NCBI RefSeq assembly: GCF_017916475.1
Contig: NZ_JAFMTB010000002.1
Span: forward strand, 1,116,001 to 1,180,000
Length of the DNA stretch: 64,000 nucleotides
Source of the DNA: Patulibacter sp. SYSU D01012
GTDB lineage: Bacteria > Actinomycetota > Thermoleophilia > Solirubrobacterales > Solirubrobacteraceae
Direction of reading: 5' to 3'
Position numbers and translations under genes: made by a program. Below, one piece after another: positions 1-11,063 of this stretch (position 1 is the stretch's first letter; every line of letters starts with the position of its first letter). Under the pieces are notes generated by a model. That model had not been told where the DNA came from. It saw only the letters and a list, made by a program, of their open reading frames with translations, and made no database searches.

Positions 1-2
1 TG

Positions 3-734
3 GCCTACTACCTCGTGCACTCGATGGAGCACGCGCCGGACGGCAGCTCGTTCGCGGAGCGCGAGGCCCGCGCCGCGGAGCGCTTCGCCGACGCCGCGCG
101 CGCCGCGCGGGTGCGGCGCCTCGTCTACCTGGGCGTGATGGTCGACGAGACCCGCGAGCTGTCCCCGCATCTGCGCAGCCGGCTCGCGGTCGAGCGGACG
201 CTCCTCGACGCGGCGCCCGAGGCCGTCGGCCTGCGGGCGTCGATCGCCGTCGGGACGGGCTCGCGGTCGTTCCGCTTCCTCGTCCGGCTCGTCGAGCGCC
301 TGCCCGTCCTGGCGCTCCCGCCGTGGCGGCACTTCCGCACGCAGCCCGTCGACGAGCGCGACCTGGTGGCGGCCCTGCGGGCGGCCGCGACCGCGCCGGC
401 GCTCGACGGCGTGCGTCGGTCGCTCGACGTCGCGGGGCCGGACGTCCTGAGCTACGGGGAGATCCTCGAGCGCATCCGCGACCTGCTGATGCTCCCCCGG
501 CCGACGATCCCGGTCCCCCTGAACAGCACGCCCATCTTCGGCCGCGTCGCCGCCGTGCTGGCGGGCGAGGACGCCGACCTGATCCTGCCGCTCATGGGCG
601 GCCTGACCGGCGACCTGCTGGCCCGCGACGCCGCCTGGACCGCCGTGCTGGGCGTGCGCCCCCACGCCTTCGACCGGGCGGTCGAGCACGCCCTGCGCCG
701 CTGGGAGGAGCAGGAGCCCCTGCGGGCCCGGTGA
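3..734 (+). CDS. NAD(P)H-binding SDR/NmrA-like protein, 5' end outside the window
   Basis: The reading frame is already open at base 3 and begins AYYLVHSMEH. This resembles the segment of atypical short-chain dehydrogenases (YbjT/NmrA-like) just before the catalytic region, so the N-terminal Rossmann glycine motif lies upstream of the window. The next visible block, RRLVYLGVMVDE, matches the 'RIVYLGG' beta strand of these proteins. The C-terminal half (LSYGEILERIRDLL) is typical of substrate-domain helices in the family. The GTG at 15 is probably not the start, because conserved sequence continues upstream of it. Members bind NAD(P)H and act as oxidoreductases or redox sensors; no substrate can be inferred. 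Confidence 0.72.
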   Translation, partial: AYYLVHSMEHAPDGSSFAEREARAAERFADAARAARVRRLVYLGVMVDETRELSPHLRSRLAVERTLLDAAPEAVGLRASIAVGTGSRSFRFLVRLVERLPVLALPPWRHFRTQPVDERDLVAALRAAATAPALDGVRRSLDVAGPDVLSYGEILERIRDLLMLPRPTIPVPLNSTPIFGRVAAVLAGEDADLILPLMGGLTGDLLARDAAWTAVLGVRPHAFDRAVEHALRRWEEQEPLRAR

Positions 735-757
735 GCGGCGCCCCCGGCGTGGCGGGA

Positions 758-763
758 TAGGGT
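758..763 (+). promoter_or_regulatory. Candidate -10 box (TAGGGT), leaderless promoter
   Basis: TAGGGT ends six bases before the ATG at 770. This would place the transcription start at or next to the start codon, so the SRPBCC gene may be leaderless. No convincing -35 element is visible. Confidence 0.45.
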
Positions 764-769
764 GGGCGC

Positions 770-1231
770 ATGAGCGCCGTGCGGGTCAGCATCGACCTCC
801 CCGCGCCCCCGGGCGAGGTGTGGGACGTGATCATGGACCCCCACCTGATGGAGCGATGGGTGACGATCCAGCGCGAGCTGACGGCCGCGGACGACGGCCC
901 GCCGCGTGTGGGCTTCACGATGGCCCAGCGGTACGCCATCCGCGGCGCGCCGGTGAACGTGTCGTGGGTGCTCGAGTCGCTCGACCCGCCGCGCACCGCG
1001 ATCTGGCGGGGCAAGGGGCCGGCCGGCGCGTCCGCCCTGATCGAGTACCACCTCGTCCCCGTGGCGGACGGCACCCGCACCCGCTTCGACTACGTCAACG
1101 ACTTCGCGGCGCCGATGGGCCTGTTGGGGAAGGTGGCGTCGCGGGCGTTGATGGGTGGGACGCCGGAGCGCGAAGCCACCCAGTCCCTCGAGCGGCTGCG
1201 CGACCTGCTCGCGGCGCGCGCGAGCGCCTGA
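770..1231 (+). CDS. SRPBCC (polyketide cyclase/START-like) ligand-binding protein
   Basis: This 153-residue protein opens with a beta strand and the segment PAPPGEVWDVIMDPHLMERW, the N-terminal signature of SRPBCC helix-grip proteins. They fold around a deep hydrophobic pocket and bind or modify small hydrophobic ligands. The C-terminal long helix (GKVASRALMGGTPEREATQ...LERLRDLLA) fits the lid helix of the fold. Length is normal for a single-domain member. It lies 35 bases behind the SDR-like gene but seems to have its own promoter. The ligand cannot be predicted. Confidence 0.75.
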   Translation: MSAVRVSIDLPAPPGEVWDVIMDPHLMERWVTIQRELTAADDGPPRVGFTMAQRYAIRGAPVNVSWVLESLDPPRTAIWRGKGPAGASALIEYHLVPVADGTRTRFDYVNDFAAPMGLLGKVASRALMGGTPEREATQSLERLRDLLAARASA

Positions 1232-1300
1232 TCCCCCACGTCCGGTCACGGCCGGACGCAACACCGTTCACGCCCCACGGTCGACGGTGTAGAGCAGGAT

Positions 1301-1330
1301 TCCTACCACATCACGGGGTATGCGGTAGGA
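1301..1330. promoter_or_regulatory. Inverted repeat TCCTACC-N16-GGTAGGA, candidate operator
   Basis: TCCTACC at 1301-1307 and GGTAGGA at 1324-1330 are perfect reverse complements separated by 16 bases. They lie about 90 bases upstream of a winged-helix protein gene. The right arm overlaps a possible -10 box (TAGGAT, 1326-1331), so a bound dimer could block the promoter. Autoregulation is an inference. Confidence 0.4.
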
Positions 1331-1420
1331 TCGCCCGCGACGCATTTCCGTGGGGTCGGACCAGGCCGCCCCCAACCCCGGCCGGCGTCGCCCCCCTTCC
1401 CTCCAACCGAGGTTTCACCC

Positions 1421-1783
1421 ATGTCGGACTTCCTCTCCGAGAAGCGCGACGAGATCCAGGCCCGCCTGGACGAGCTCGCCCCGCTCATCGCCGAGCACGA
1501 CCGCCTGCGCCGCGCCCTGGACGCGCTCGACGGCGTCGACCACAGCTCGTCCAGCACGCGCTCGAGCGGCACCGGCCGCGGCGCCGGCCGTCCGCGCGGG
1601 TCGGGCGAGCGCTCGCGCCAGGCGCTCGAGCTGCTGCGCAAGGAGCCGGGCCTCGGCGCCGCCGAGGTGGCCCGCCGCATCGGCGTGCACCCCAACTACG
1701 CGTACCGCATCCTCCCCGGCCTGGAGGAGCAGGGGCTCGTCGAGAAGCGCGACCGCGTCTGGTACGCGAAGGACGCCGCCTAG
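1421..1783 (+). CDS. Small coiled-coil plus winged-helix DNA-binding protein
   Basis: The 120-residue product starts MSDFLSEKRDEIQARLDELAPLI, an amphipathic coiled-coil helix of about 35 residues. A Ser/Arg/Gly-rich linker follows (residues about 43-65). A C-terminal winged helix-turn-helix comes next: ALELLRKEPGLGAAEVARRI forms the first helices, VHPNYAYRIL looks like the recognition helix, and LVEKRDRVWY is the wing. GAGG lies a few bases upstream of the ATG. It is probably a dimeric DNA-binding regulator; targets are unknown, but an inverted repeat at 1301-1330 sits in its own upstream region. Confidence 0.6.
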   Translation: MSDFLSEKRDEIQARLDELAPLIAEHDRLRRALDALDGVDHSSSSTRSSGTGRGAGRPRGSGERSRQALELLRKEPGLGAAEVARRIGVHPNYAYRILPGLEEQGLVEKRDRVWYAKDAA

Positions 1784-1854
1784 CCCCGCATCCCCCGGCT
1801 CCCGCTCTGCGGCGGGCGCCCTCCCCGGCCCGCCGCGCGCGGCGCCGGGACGAC

Positions 1855-1880
1855 GAAGGCCCGGCGTCCGCCGGGCCTTC
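1855..1880. terminator. Bidirectional terminator hairpin between convergent genes
   Basis: GAAGGCCCGGCG (1855-1866) and CGCCGGGCCTTC (1869-1880) form a perfect 12-bp stem with a 2-base apex, which opens to a 4-base loop in practice. It lies between the plus-strand winged-helix gene and minus-strand mdh and can serve both. There is no U-tract, as is usual in actinobacteria. Confidence 0.75.
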
Positions 1881-1894
1881 CGCGTTCCGGGGCC

Positions 1895-1916
1895 GGTCCC
1901 CGCCGGAGCGGGGACC
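1895..1916 (-). terminator. UNCG-tetraloop hairpin 3' of mdh
   Basis: A perfect 9-bp stem (GGTCCCCGC with GCGGGGACC) closes a 4-base loop. On the mdh (minus) transcript the loop reads C(UCCG)G, a member of the very stable UNCG tetraloop class. It lies eight bases after the mdh stop and before the 1855-1880 hairpin. A near copy follows sdhB. Confidence 0.6.
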
Positions 1917-1924
1917 GCAGGCCG

Positions 1925-2998
<1,074 letters not shown>

Positions 2999-3136
2999 CT
3001 ATCCCCCGGGCCGCCCGCACGGCGTGCGGCGACGGCCGTCCGCGCCCCGCGCGCGCGGGCGGTCGCGGCGCGACGGGCCGCCGTACGCCCCGCATCCCGG
3101 GCCCAGGACCCGGCGGACCTGCGACGATGGGCGCGC

Positions 3137-4309
3137 ATGCCCACCGCCACGCGCTCCGTGAAGCTCGCCGAGGTCTTCGGCATCCGGATCGGCGCGAACC
3201 CCAGCTGGTTCCTCGCGCTGCTCCTGATGATCGTCCTGCTCGGCGACCGCTTCGAGGTCGCCCTGCCCGACCTGTCCCCCGCGGGCGCCTACGGCCTCGC
3301 CGTCGTCGCGGCGGTCCTCTTCTTCGTCTCGCTGATTGCGCACGAGCTCGGCCACGCCCTGGCCGGCCGGCGGTTCGGGATCCGGACGGAGGGCATCGAC
3401 CTGTGGCTGCTCGGCGGCGTCGCGCGGCTCAGCCGCGACTCGCGCACGCCGAAGGAGGAGTTCGTCGTCGCCTTCGCGGGCCCGGCCGTGACGCTCCTGA
3501 TCTGCGCGCTGGGCGTCGGGGCGGGCCTGCTCCTCGGGACCGCCGACGAGCTGGAGGACGCGATCCGCGTGTCCGGCACCGAGACGACCGCCGCCCTGTC
3601 GCTCGTCGGCTGGCTGACGCTCGTCAACGGCGTGCTGTTCGTCTTCAACATGGTCCCGGCCTTCCCCCTCGACGGCGGCCGCATCGCCCGCTCGATCGCG
3701 TGGAAGCTGACCGGCGACCGCCGCCGCGCCACCGTGGTGGCGGGGTTCCTGGGCCGCGGCTTCGCCGTGCTGCTCGGGGCCTACGGCGTGTACCTGCTGA
3801 TGGAGGGCGACTCGTTCGGCGGCATCTGGTACCTGCTGCTGGCGTGGTTCGTCGCGGGCGCGGCCCGGGCGGCCGTCGTCACCAGCGAGATCTCGGAGCA
3901 GCTGCACGAGGTCGCAGCCGGGGACATCATGGACGCCGGTCCGCCGTGGCTGCCCGCCGACGTGACCGTCCTGGACGCCGAGCACGAGACCTTCGCGCCG
4001 TTCCGCGTGGCGTGGGCGGCGATGCTCGACCCGGACGGCCGGTACCTGGGGATCGTCACCCGCGACCGGGTGCGCGACGAGCTCGCCGCCGGACGGCCGG
4101 GCGTCGAGGCGCGCGAGCTGCTCGAGCGCGAGCGGCCGCAGGTCGACCCGACGCTGGCGCTCGAGGACCTGCTGGCGAGCGACGACCTGCGTCGCCTGGG
4201 GGCCGTGCCGGTGGTCGACGCCGACGGCGTCATGCGCGGCCTGGTGACCTTCGCCCAGGTGCGCGACGCGCTCGCGCGGGCGCTGCCCGGCGCCGACGTC
4301 CGCGCCTGA
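3137..4309 (+). CDS. Site-2 protease family membrane metalloprotease (M50B) with CBS-like C-terminus
   Basis: This 390-residue membrane protein begins with the ATG at 3137, from which MPTATRSVKLAEVFGIRIGANPSW follows the family consensus. Transmembrane helix 2 carries the zinc motif HELGH (His69, Glu70, His73). The third ligand lies in NMVPAFPLDGGR (Asp179). Further helices extend to about residue 265. The C-terminal third (GDIMDAGPPWLPADVTVLDA onward, and a second block near GAVPVVDADGVMRGLV) has the shape of paired CBS domains, which bind adenine nucleotides. Such enzymes cut transmembrane segments of regulators. The substrate is unknown; no anti-sigma factor lies beside it. Confidence 0.88.
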   Translation: MPTATRSVKLAEVFGIRIGANPSWFLALLLMIVLLGDRFEVALPDLSPAGAYGLAVVAAVLFFVSLIAHELGHALAGRRFGIRTEGIDLWLLGGVARLSRDSRTPKEEFVVAFAGPAVTLLICALGVGAGLLLGTADELEDAIRVSGTETTAALSLVGWLTLVNGVLFVFNMVPAFPLDGGRIARSIAWKLTGDRRRATVVAGFLGRGFAVLLGAYGVYLLMEGDSFGGIWYLLLAWFVAGAARAAVVTSEISEQLHEVAAGDIMDAGPPWLPADVTVLDAEHETFAPFRVAWAAMLDPDGRYLGIVTRDRVRDELAAGRPGVEARELLERERPQVDPTLALEDLLASDDLRRLGAVPVVDADGVMRGLVTFAQVRDALARALPGADVRA

Positions 4310-4327
4310 GCGGTCGCCCCGGAACGA

Positions 4328-4359
4328 CGACGGCCCGCCGCGGGAGCGACGGGCCGTCG
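4328..4359. terminator. Bidirectional terminator hairpin
   Basis: CGACGGCCCG-type arms (4328-4337 and 4350-4359) pair across a 12-base loop between the convergent site-2 protease gene and sdhB. The GGCCC-containing stem resembles the hairpin at 1855-1880. Confidence 0.65.
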
Positions 4360-4369
4360 GGCAGCGGGC

Positions 4370-4387
4370 GCCCCGCCGGAGCGGGGC
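4370..4387 (-). terminator. UNCG-tetraloop hairpin 3' of sdhB
   Basis: GCCCCGC and GCGGGGC form a 7-bp stem whose loop on the sdhB transcript reads C(UCCG)G. The core CCCCGCCGGAGCGGGG is identical to that behind mdh. It lies 12 bases after the sdhB stop and before the 4328-4359 hairpin. Confidence 0.6.
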
Positions 4388-4399
4388 CGGGGCTCGCGG

Positions 4400-5169
4400 C
4401 TACTGCGCCACCATCTTCGGCGCGTGCGGGTTCGGCTTCTGGCGCACGGCCGAGCGGTACTCGCGGTAGAGCATCCCGATGACGTCGATCGAGATGTCCT
4501 GCGGGCAGACGCGGGAGCACTCGCCGTAGTTCGTGCAGCCGCCGAAGCCCTCCTCGTCCATCTGGTGGACCATGTTGCGCGTGCGCTCCGCGCGCTCGGG
4601 CTGGCCCTGCGGCAGGATGTTCAGGTGCGTCAGCTTGGCGCCGGTGAACAGCATCGCCGCGCCGTTCGGGCAGGCCGCCACGCAGGCGCCGCAGCCGATG
4701 CAGATCGACGCGTCCATCGCCCGCTGCTGCGTCTCCGGCGTGACCGGGGCCGCGTTCGGCTCGGGCTGCGGGCCCGTCGTCACCGAGACGTAGCCGCCGG
4801 CCTGGATGATCCGGTCGAAGGCGGAGCGGTCGACGGCCAGGTCGCGCACGACCGGGAACGGGTTGGCGCGGAACGGCTCGACGTAGATCGTCGACCCGTC
4901 CTCGAAGTCGCGCATGTACGTCTGGCACGTCGTGACCTGGTTGGGCCCGTGCGGCATGCCGTTGATCGTCAGCGCGCAGGTGCCGCAGATGCCCTCGCGG
5001 CAGTCGCTGTCGAAGGCGACGGTCCGGGCGCCCTTCGCGATGAGGCGCTCGTTGAGGACGTCCAGCATCTCCAGGAACGACGCGTCGGGGTCGATGCCCT
5101 CGACGTGGTGCGTCTCGAAGTGCCCGGGATCCTCCCGGACGTCCTGTCGCCAGATCTCGAGCTGGAAGT

Positions 5170-5173
<4 letters not shown>
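4400..5173 (-). CDS. sdhB: Succinate dehydrogenase iron-sulfur subunit
   Basis: This 257-residue subunit carries electrons from the FAD of SdhA to the membrane quinone site. The N-terminal ferredoxin domain binds [2Fe-2S] through CREGICGTC plus a later Cys in TCQTY. The C-terminal domain has [14 protein letters not shown] and [16 protein letters not shown] for the [4Fe-4S] and [3Fe-4S] clusters. The GTG at 5173 gives [11 protein letters not shown] and overlaps the sdhA stop by four bases (GTGA), so translation is probably coupled. The spacing of Cys motifs and the single cytochrome partner fit a type B enzyme. Confidence 0.94.
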
Positions 5174-7088
<1,915 letters not shown>

Positions 7089-7092
<4 letters not shown>

Positions 7093-7856
7093 CGGGCGAC
7101 CTCCAGGGCCGTCTGGGCGTGGGTCGTGATCGGCTCGGCGAGCACCCCGGTCCACATGAAGATCGGGATGAGGACGAAGCCGACGGCCACGACGACGGCC
7201 ACGGTGGCCGACGTCAGGCGCAGCGCGCGGTTGCGGGCGGGGCGGTCGGCGCCGAGCGACTGGAACGCGCTCCACACGCCGTGGTGCAGGTGGAACATGA
7301 GCGCCGAGACGGCGGCCACGTAGAGCAGCACGAAGTACCACTTCTGGAACGCGCCGTAGAGGTTCTCGTAGATCGCGCCCTCGCGCAGCGGCGTGACGTC
7401 GATCGTCAGCGTCGTGAACTGCAGGATGTGGAAGATCACGAAGGCGAGCAGCAGCGGGCCGCTGATGCGCATCGTCATGGAGGAGATCGAGCGGCCGATG
7501 CGCTTGCCGGGGTGCCCCTTCGGGCGCGCGGCGCTGCTGCGCTTGGCGAGCTGGAAGACGCCGACGACGTGGACGATCAGCGCGGCCAGCAGGACGACGC
7601 GGATCACCCACAGCACGAACGAGTAGGGCAGCAGCGGCGTGCCGAACTCGCGGAGCCAGTGGCCGTACTCGTCGATCCGGGGGCTGCCGCCGTCGGGCCC
7701 CTGCAGGGCCGTCAGGTTGCCGACCATGTGGAGGATGACGTAGGCCACGAGGACGAAGCCGGTGATCGCGACGATCACCTTCTTGCCGACGTTGGACTCC
7801 CAGGCCTCCCCCAGCCAGGTGCGCCTGCGTTTGCGGGTCAGTTCTTGCGTCGCCAC
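7089..7856 (-). CDS. sdhC: Succinate dehydrogenase cytochrome b subunit (type B)
   Basis: This protein of about 255 residues has five transmembrane helices and anchors SdhAB, as in the single-subunit cytochrome b558 group. Helix 1 is [22 protein letters not shown], whose His is a likely haem ligand. Further histidines sit in [17 protein letters not shown] and [12 protein letters not shown]. Two haem b groups and menaquinone reduction are expected from the family. The chosen GTG at 7856 gives [27 protein letters not shown] start a few codons downstream cannot be excluded. It heads the sdhCAB operon. Confidence 0.9.
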
Positions 7857-7866
7857 AGCCCGCCGG

Positions 7867-7872
7867 ATACTA
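7867..7872 (-). promoter_or_regulatory. Candidate -10 box (TAGTAT) for sdhCAB
   Basis: On the minus strand TAGTAT ends ten bases before the sdhC GTG, implying a 5' untranslated region of only a few bases. No clear -35 is seen. The remaining sequence up to 8014 (about 140 bases) shows nothing else recognisable. Confidence 0.4.
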
Positions 7873-8014
7873 CGCCCCGATCGCTCGCGACGACCCCTCC
7901 TCCCGGGCGGCCCGTGTACGCCGCGCGGCCCGGTGGGGACGGGGGTTCGGGCGCGCCGACGAGTTAGGGAACCCGACTGTTCGCCGTCCGCGGAGGGCGC
8001 GCCCCGCGCGGCGC

Positions 8015-8959
8015 TCAGGGCCGCAGGCCCGCCCCGACGAGGTCGTCGAGCTGGGCCGCCACCGGGCCGTACAGGTCGAGCGGGACCGACGTCAGCGGCG
8101 CCGGCTGCTGGATGCCCTGCCGGGCGGCGAGCGGCGCCAGCGTCCGGCCCGGCAGCTGGCGTACCGCGACGAGCACGAGACGGCGGAAGGCGTTGGGGAT
8201 GCCGGGGCGGATCGCCACGACGTCGGCGAGCGGGCCCGTGGCGCGCCACACGCGGCGCAGGCCGCGGACCTCGCGGCGTGCGGGCCGCTGCCGCGTGAGG
8301 GCGGCGTCGACGCGGCCCGCGCGCAGGGCGCGGAGCGCCTCGGCGTCGTCGCCGGCGTCGAGCACGTCGTCCGTGGCCGGGGCGTCGGCGCGGACGCCGG
8401 CCGCGAGCAGGGCGGCCCGCGGGGCCAGGTCGCCGCCCGCGGTCAGCGGCGCGCCGAGCGCCAGGCGCCGGCCCCGCAGCCCCGCCAGGTCGCGGGGGCC
8501 GTCCCGCCGCGTCCACAGCGCCAGGGCGCCCGCGCGCGCCGGCGTGTCCTGGTCCACGGCGTAGGCGCCGACGGACGCCACGCCGGCCGCCCGATCCGCG
8601 ACGACGAGCGCCGCCGGGTCGAGCTGCCCCAGGTCGACCTCGTGCACGGCGAGCGCCGTGACGACCCGCGCCTGCGTCGCGTACGGGACGACCACCACGC
8701 GGCAGCCGAGCTGCTCGGCCAGGTCGGCGCGGAAGACCTCGGCCGCGCGTGCGCCCGCGGCGTCGTCGTCCGCCAGCACGACGCCGAAGCGCACCGCCGT
8801 GCCCTCGCAGGTGCCGTCGGCGAAGCGCGTGTCCTTCGCCGGGGGATCGCCGTCGCCGGCCGCGACGCCGCGGGTCGCGAGCGCGCCGGCCGCCGCCGCG
8901 ACGAGCAGCAGCAGGACCGCCAGCGCACGGCGGGACGGGCGGAGGACCGAGGGCGTCAC
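8015..8959 (-). CDS. PhnD-like periplasmic substrate-binding protein (orphan)
   Basis: This 314-residue protein has a signal peptide (basic RPSRRALAV, then a Leu/Ala-rich core ending near ALATRG). The rest matches the phosphate/phosphonate (PhnD/TAXI-type) binding fold: RFGVVLADDDAAG, CRVVVVPYATQARVVTALAVHEVDLGQLDPAALVVAD, then ALGAPLTAGGDLAPRAALLAAGVRAD. No lipobox Cys is seen, so it may be secreted or anchored by an uncleaved signal. No permease or ATPase gene adjoins it. The next gene upstream on the same strand is a two-component response regulator, so it may be a sensory binding protein rather than a transporter part. Confidence 0.65.
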   Translation of the reverse strand: MTPSVLRPSRRALAVLLLLVAAAAGALATRGVAAGDGDPPAKDTRFADGTCEGTAVRFGVVLADDDAAGARAAEVFRADLAEQLGCRVVVVPYATQARVVTALAVHEVDLGQLDPAALVVADRAAGVASVGAYAVDQDTPARAGALALWTRRDGPRDLAGLRGRRLALGAPLTAGGDLAPRAALLAAGVRADAPATDDVLDAGDDAEALRALRAGRVDAALTRQRPARREVRGLRRVWRATGPLADVVAIRPGIPNAFRRLVLVAVRQLPGRTLAPLAARQGIQQPAPLTSVPLDLYGPVAAQLDDLVGAGLRP

Positions 8960-9002
8960 GCCAGGGAGGATGCCGGGTCCGTCGGCGGGCCGCCGCGCCG
9001 GC

Positions 9003-9662
9003 TCACGCGCCGCCCGACGCCCGCAGGAGCGCCAGGACCGCCAGGACGCGCCGGTGGTCGCCCGGCGCGTTGGACAGGTCGAGCTTGCCCAGGATGCTCG
9101 TGACGTGCTTCTCGACGGCGCCCTCCGTGACCACGAGCGCCTCGGCGATGCCGCGGTTGGAGCGTCCCTCGGCCATGAGCGCCAGCGTCTCGCGCTCGCG
9201 CGGCGTCAGCCGGGACAGCGGGCCGTCCTCCTGCCGACCGCGGACCATGAGCTGCGCCACCACCTCGGGGTCGAGCGCGGTGCCGCCCGCCGCCACGCGC
9301 TCGCACGCGCGCACGAACTCGGCGGGCTCGGCGACGCGGTCCTTCAGCAGGTACCCGACCCCGCCGCGCCCGTCGGCGAGCAGCTCCGCCGCGTACGTGC
9401 GCTCGACGTACTGCGAGAGCAGCAGGACCGCCTGGCCCGGCCGGGCCGCGCGCAGCTCGAGCGCCGCGCGGACGCCCTCGTCCGTGAACGTCGGCGGCAG
9501 GCGCACGTCGAGGAGCGCCAGGTCTGGTCGCAGCGCGCCGCCGCGCCGGACGATCTCGTCCGGCGCGTCGACGGCGGCGACCACCTCGTGGCCGTGGTCG
9601 CGGAGCAGGCGGGTGAGGCCGTCGCGCAGCAGCGCGTGGTCCTCGGCGATCAGGACGCGCAC
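9003..9662 (-). CDS. NarL/LuxR-family response regulator
   Basis: The 219-residue protein has an N-terminal receiver domain (VRVLIAEDHALLRDGL, acidic pocket Glu7/Asp8, phospho-acceptor Asp52 in LALLDVRLP, and the conserved Lys in GYLLKDRV). A C-terminal LuxR helix-turn-helix follows (LSRLTPRERETLALMAEGRS, then VTEGAVEKHVTSILGKLDL). The GTG at 9662 places the first beta strand right at the start. It overlaps the end of the histidine kinase gene by 13 bases, so the two are translated together and surely form a pair. Target promoters are unknown. Confidence 0.92.
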   Translation of the reverse strand: MRVLIAEDHALLRDGLTRLLRDHGHEVVAAVDAPDEIVRRGGALRPDLALLDVRLPPTFTDEGVRAALELRAARPGQAVLLLSQYVERTYAAELLADGRGGVGYLLKDRVAEPAEFVRACERVAAGGTALDPEVVAQLMVRGRQEDGPLSRLTPRERETLALMAEGRSNRGIAEALVVTEGAVEKHVTSILGKLDLSNAPGDHRRVLAVLALLRASGGA

Positions 9663-10945
9663 GGGATGCGGGCCTCCACGGTCGTCGGTCCCCCGTCGGG
9701 GCTGGTCAGGTCGAGGGTGCCGTCGAGCGCGGCCACCCGGTCGCGGAGCCCGGCGAGGCCGCCGCCGGGCGCCAGGCGCGCGCCGCCGGGGCCGTCGTCC
9801 GTCACGCGCACCGCGAGCACGTCGTCCTCGCGGCGCACCCGCACCGTCACGCGGGTGCCGGCGGCGTGCTTGCCGGCGTTGGTCAGGGCCTCCGCGACGA
9901 CGAAGTACGCGGCGGTCTCGACGGACGACGGGGGACGCTCGGCCAGCGCGACGTCCAGCTCGACGGCGACGGGGGCGCGTGCCGCGATCGACCCGATCGC
10001 CGCCTCGAGGCCGCGGTCGGCCAGGACGGACGGCGCGATGCCGCGCACGAGGTCCCGCATCTCGGCGAGCGCCCGCCGCGTCTCGTCGCGGGCGCCGCGC
10101 AGCATCTCGCGGGCCGCCTCGGGGTCGCGGGCCAGCCGCTCCTCCGCCATGCCGAGCTCCATCGCCACGGCGACCATCCGCGCCTGGGCGCCGTCGTGGA
10201 GGTCGCGCTCGATGCGCCGCAGCTCCGCCGAGGACGCCTCGACGACGCCGGCGCGCGTCTCCTCCAGGCGCGAGACGCGGGCGGCGAGGGCGGCGCGATC
10301 GTCGCCCAGCAGCGTGCGGGCCAACGCGACCTCGGCGGCGACGAGCGCGCGCGCGACGGCGAACGAGACGGGCAGCAGCGCGAAGCCCAGGACGCAGGCC
10401 ACGAGCGCGAGCGGCAGCGAGTCGAAGCCGACCTCGTTGAGCCAGGTCCCGCCGCCCTCGGGCAGCGCCCAGTAGTACAGCGGGTAGAGGATCATCGACA
10501 GCGCGGTGCCCCACAGCCCGACGGCGAGCGAGAAGGCGACGACGGAGAGCGGGAACTGCACGACCAGGTAGGCCAGGTCGCGCCAGCGCCGCGGGTCCCG
10601 CACGACCTCGAGCGCCCGCGAGAACAGCGGCCCGGACGCCGGCCGGTAGTGCGCCTCGACCCGTGCCCCCGTGATCGCGGCGACGCGGTGGCGCTCGACG
10701 TCGGCGCACCAGCGCAGCACGGTGAAGGAGAGCGCGGCGACGGGCAGCCCGACCACGAGGACGAGCAGGCCCACGGAGAGCGAGGCGAGCGTCACCGCGA
10801 CGGAGAAGAAGGCGGTGCCCGTGACGAGGCCCGCGACGAGGAACGCCAGGTCGCGGGCCGCGCGCCGCCCGAGCACGCCGAGGGACCGGTCCGGTCCGGC
10901 GTGCGCGGGGCCGTCGGCGGGGACGGTGGGCGTGCGGGTGCTCAT
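9650..10945 (-). CDS. Sensor histidine kinase (HisKA_3 / NarL-type)
   Basis: This 431-residue membrane kinase has about four transmembrane helices in its N-terminal half (residues about 33-75 and 125-200), resembling the 'putative sensor' module of actinobacterial kinases. The dimerisation/phospho-acceptor segment ELRRIERDLHDGAQARMV has His250. The HATPase domain shows VVAEALTNAGKHAAG (N box) and VTDDGPGGA (G1), with GGGLAGLRDRVAALDG as the G2 region. It starts at the ATG at 10945, with a possible -10 (CACGAT) six bases upstream. No long extracytoplasmic sensor loop is seen, so the signal is probably membrane-associated. Confidence 0.9.
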   Translation of the reverse strand: MSTRTPTVPADGPAHAGPDRSLGVLGRRAARDLAFLVAGLVTGTAFFSVAVTLASLSVGLLVLVVGLPVAALSFTVLRWCADVERHRVAAITGARVEAHYRPASGPLFSRALEVVRDPRRWRDLAYLVVQFPLSVVAFSLAVGLWGTALSMILYPLYYWALPEGGGTWLNEVGFDSLPLALVACVLGFALLPVSFAVARALVAAEVALARTLLGDDRAALAARVSRLEETRAGVVEASSAELRRIERDLHDGAQARMVAVAMELGMAEERLARDPEAAREMLRGARDETRRALAEMRDLVRGIAPSVLADRGLEAAIGSIAARAPVAVELDVALAERPPSSVETAAYFVVAEALTNAGKHAAGTRVTVRVRREDDVLAVRVTDDGPGGARLAPGGGLAGLRDRVAALDGTLDLTSPDGGPTTVEARIPCAS

Positions 10946-11063
10946 GCCGGGATCGTGGCGGGTGGGCCCGCCGGCGCCCATGCGGCCTGCGGCCGGACGG
11001 GCGGGGGATATCCCCACCATCGTCGGCGGCCGGTGGCGGGCGTGGGCCGTGGGAGCATGCAGC

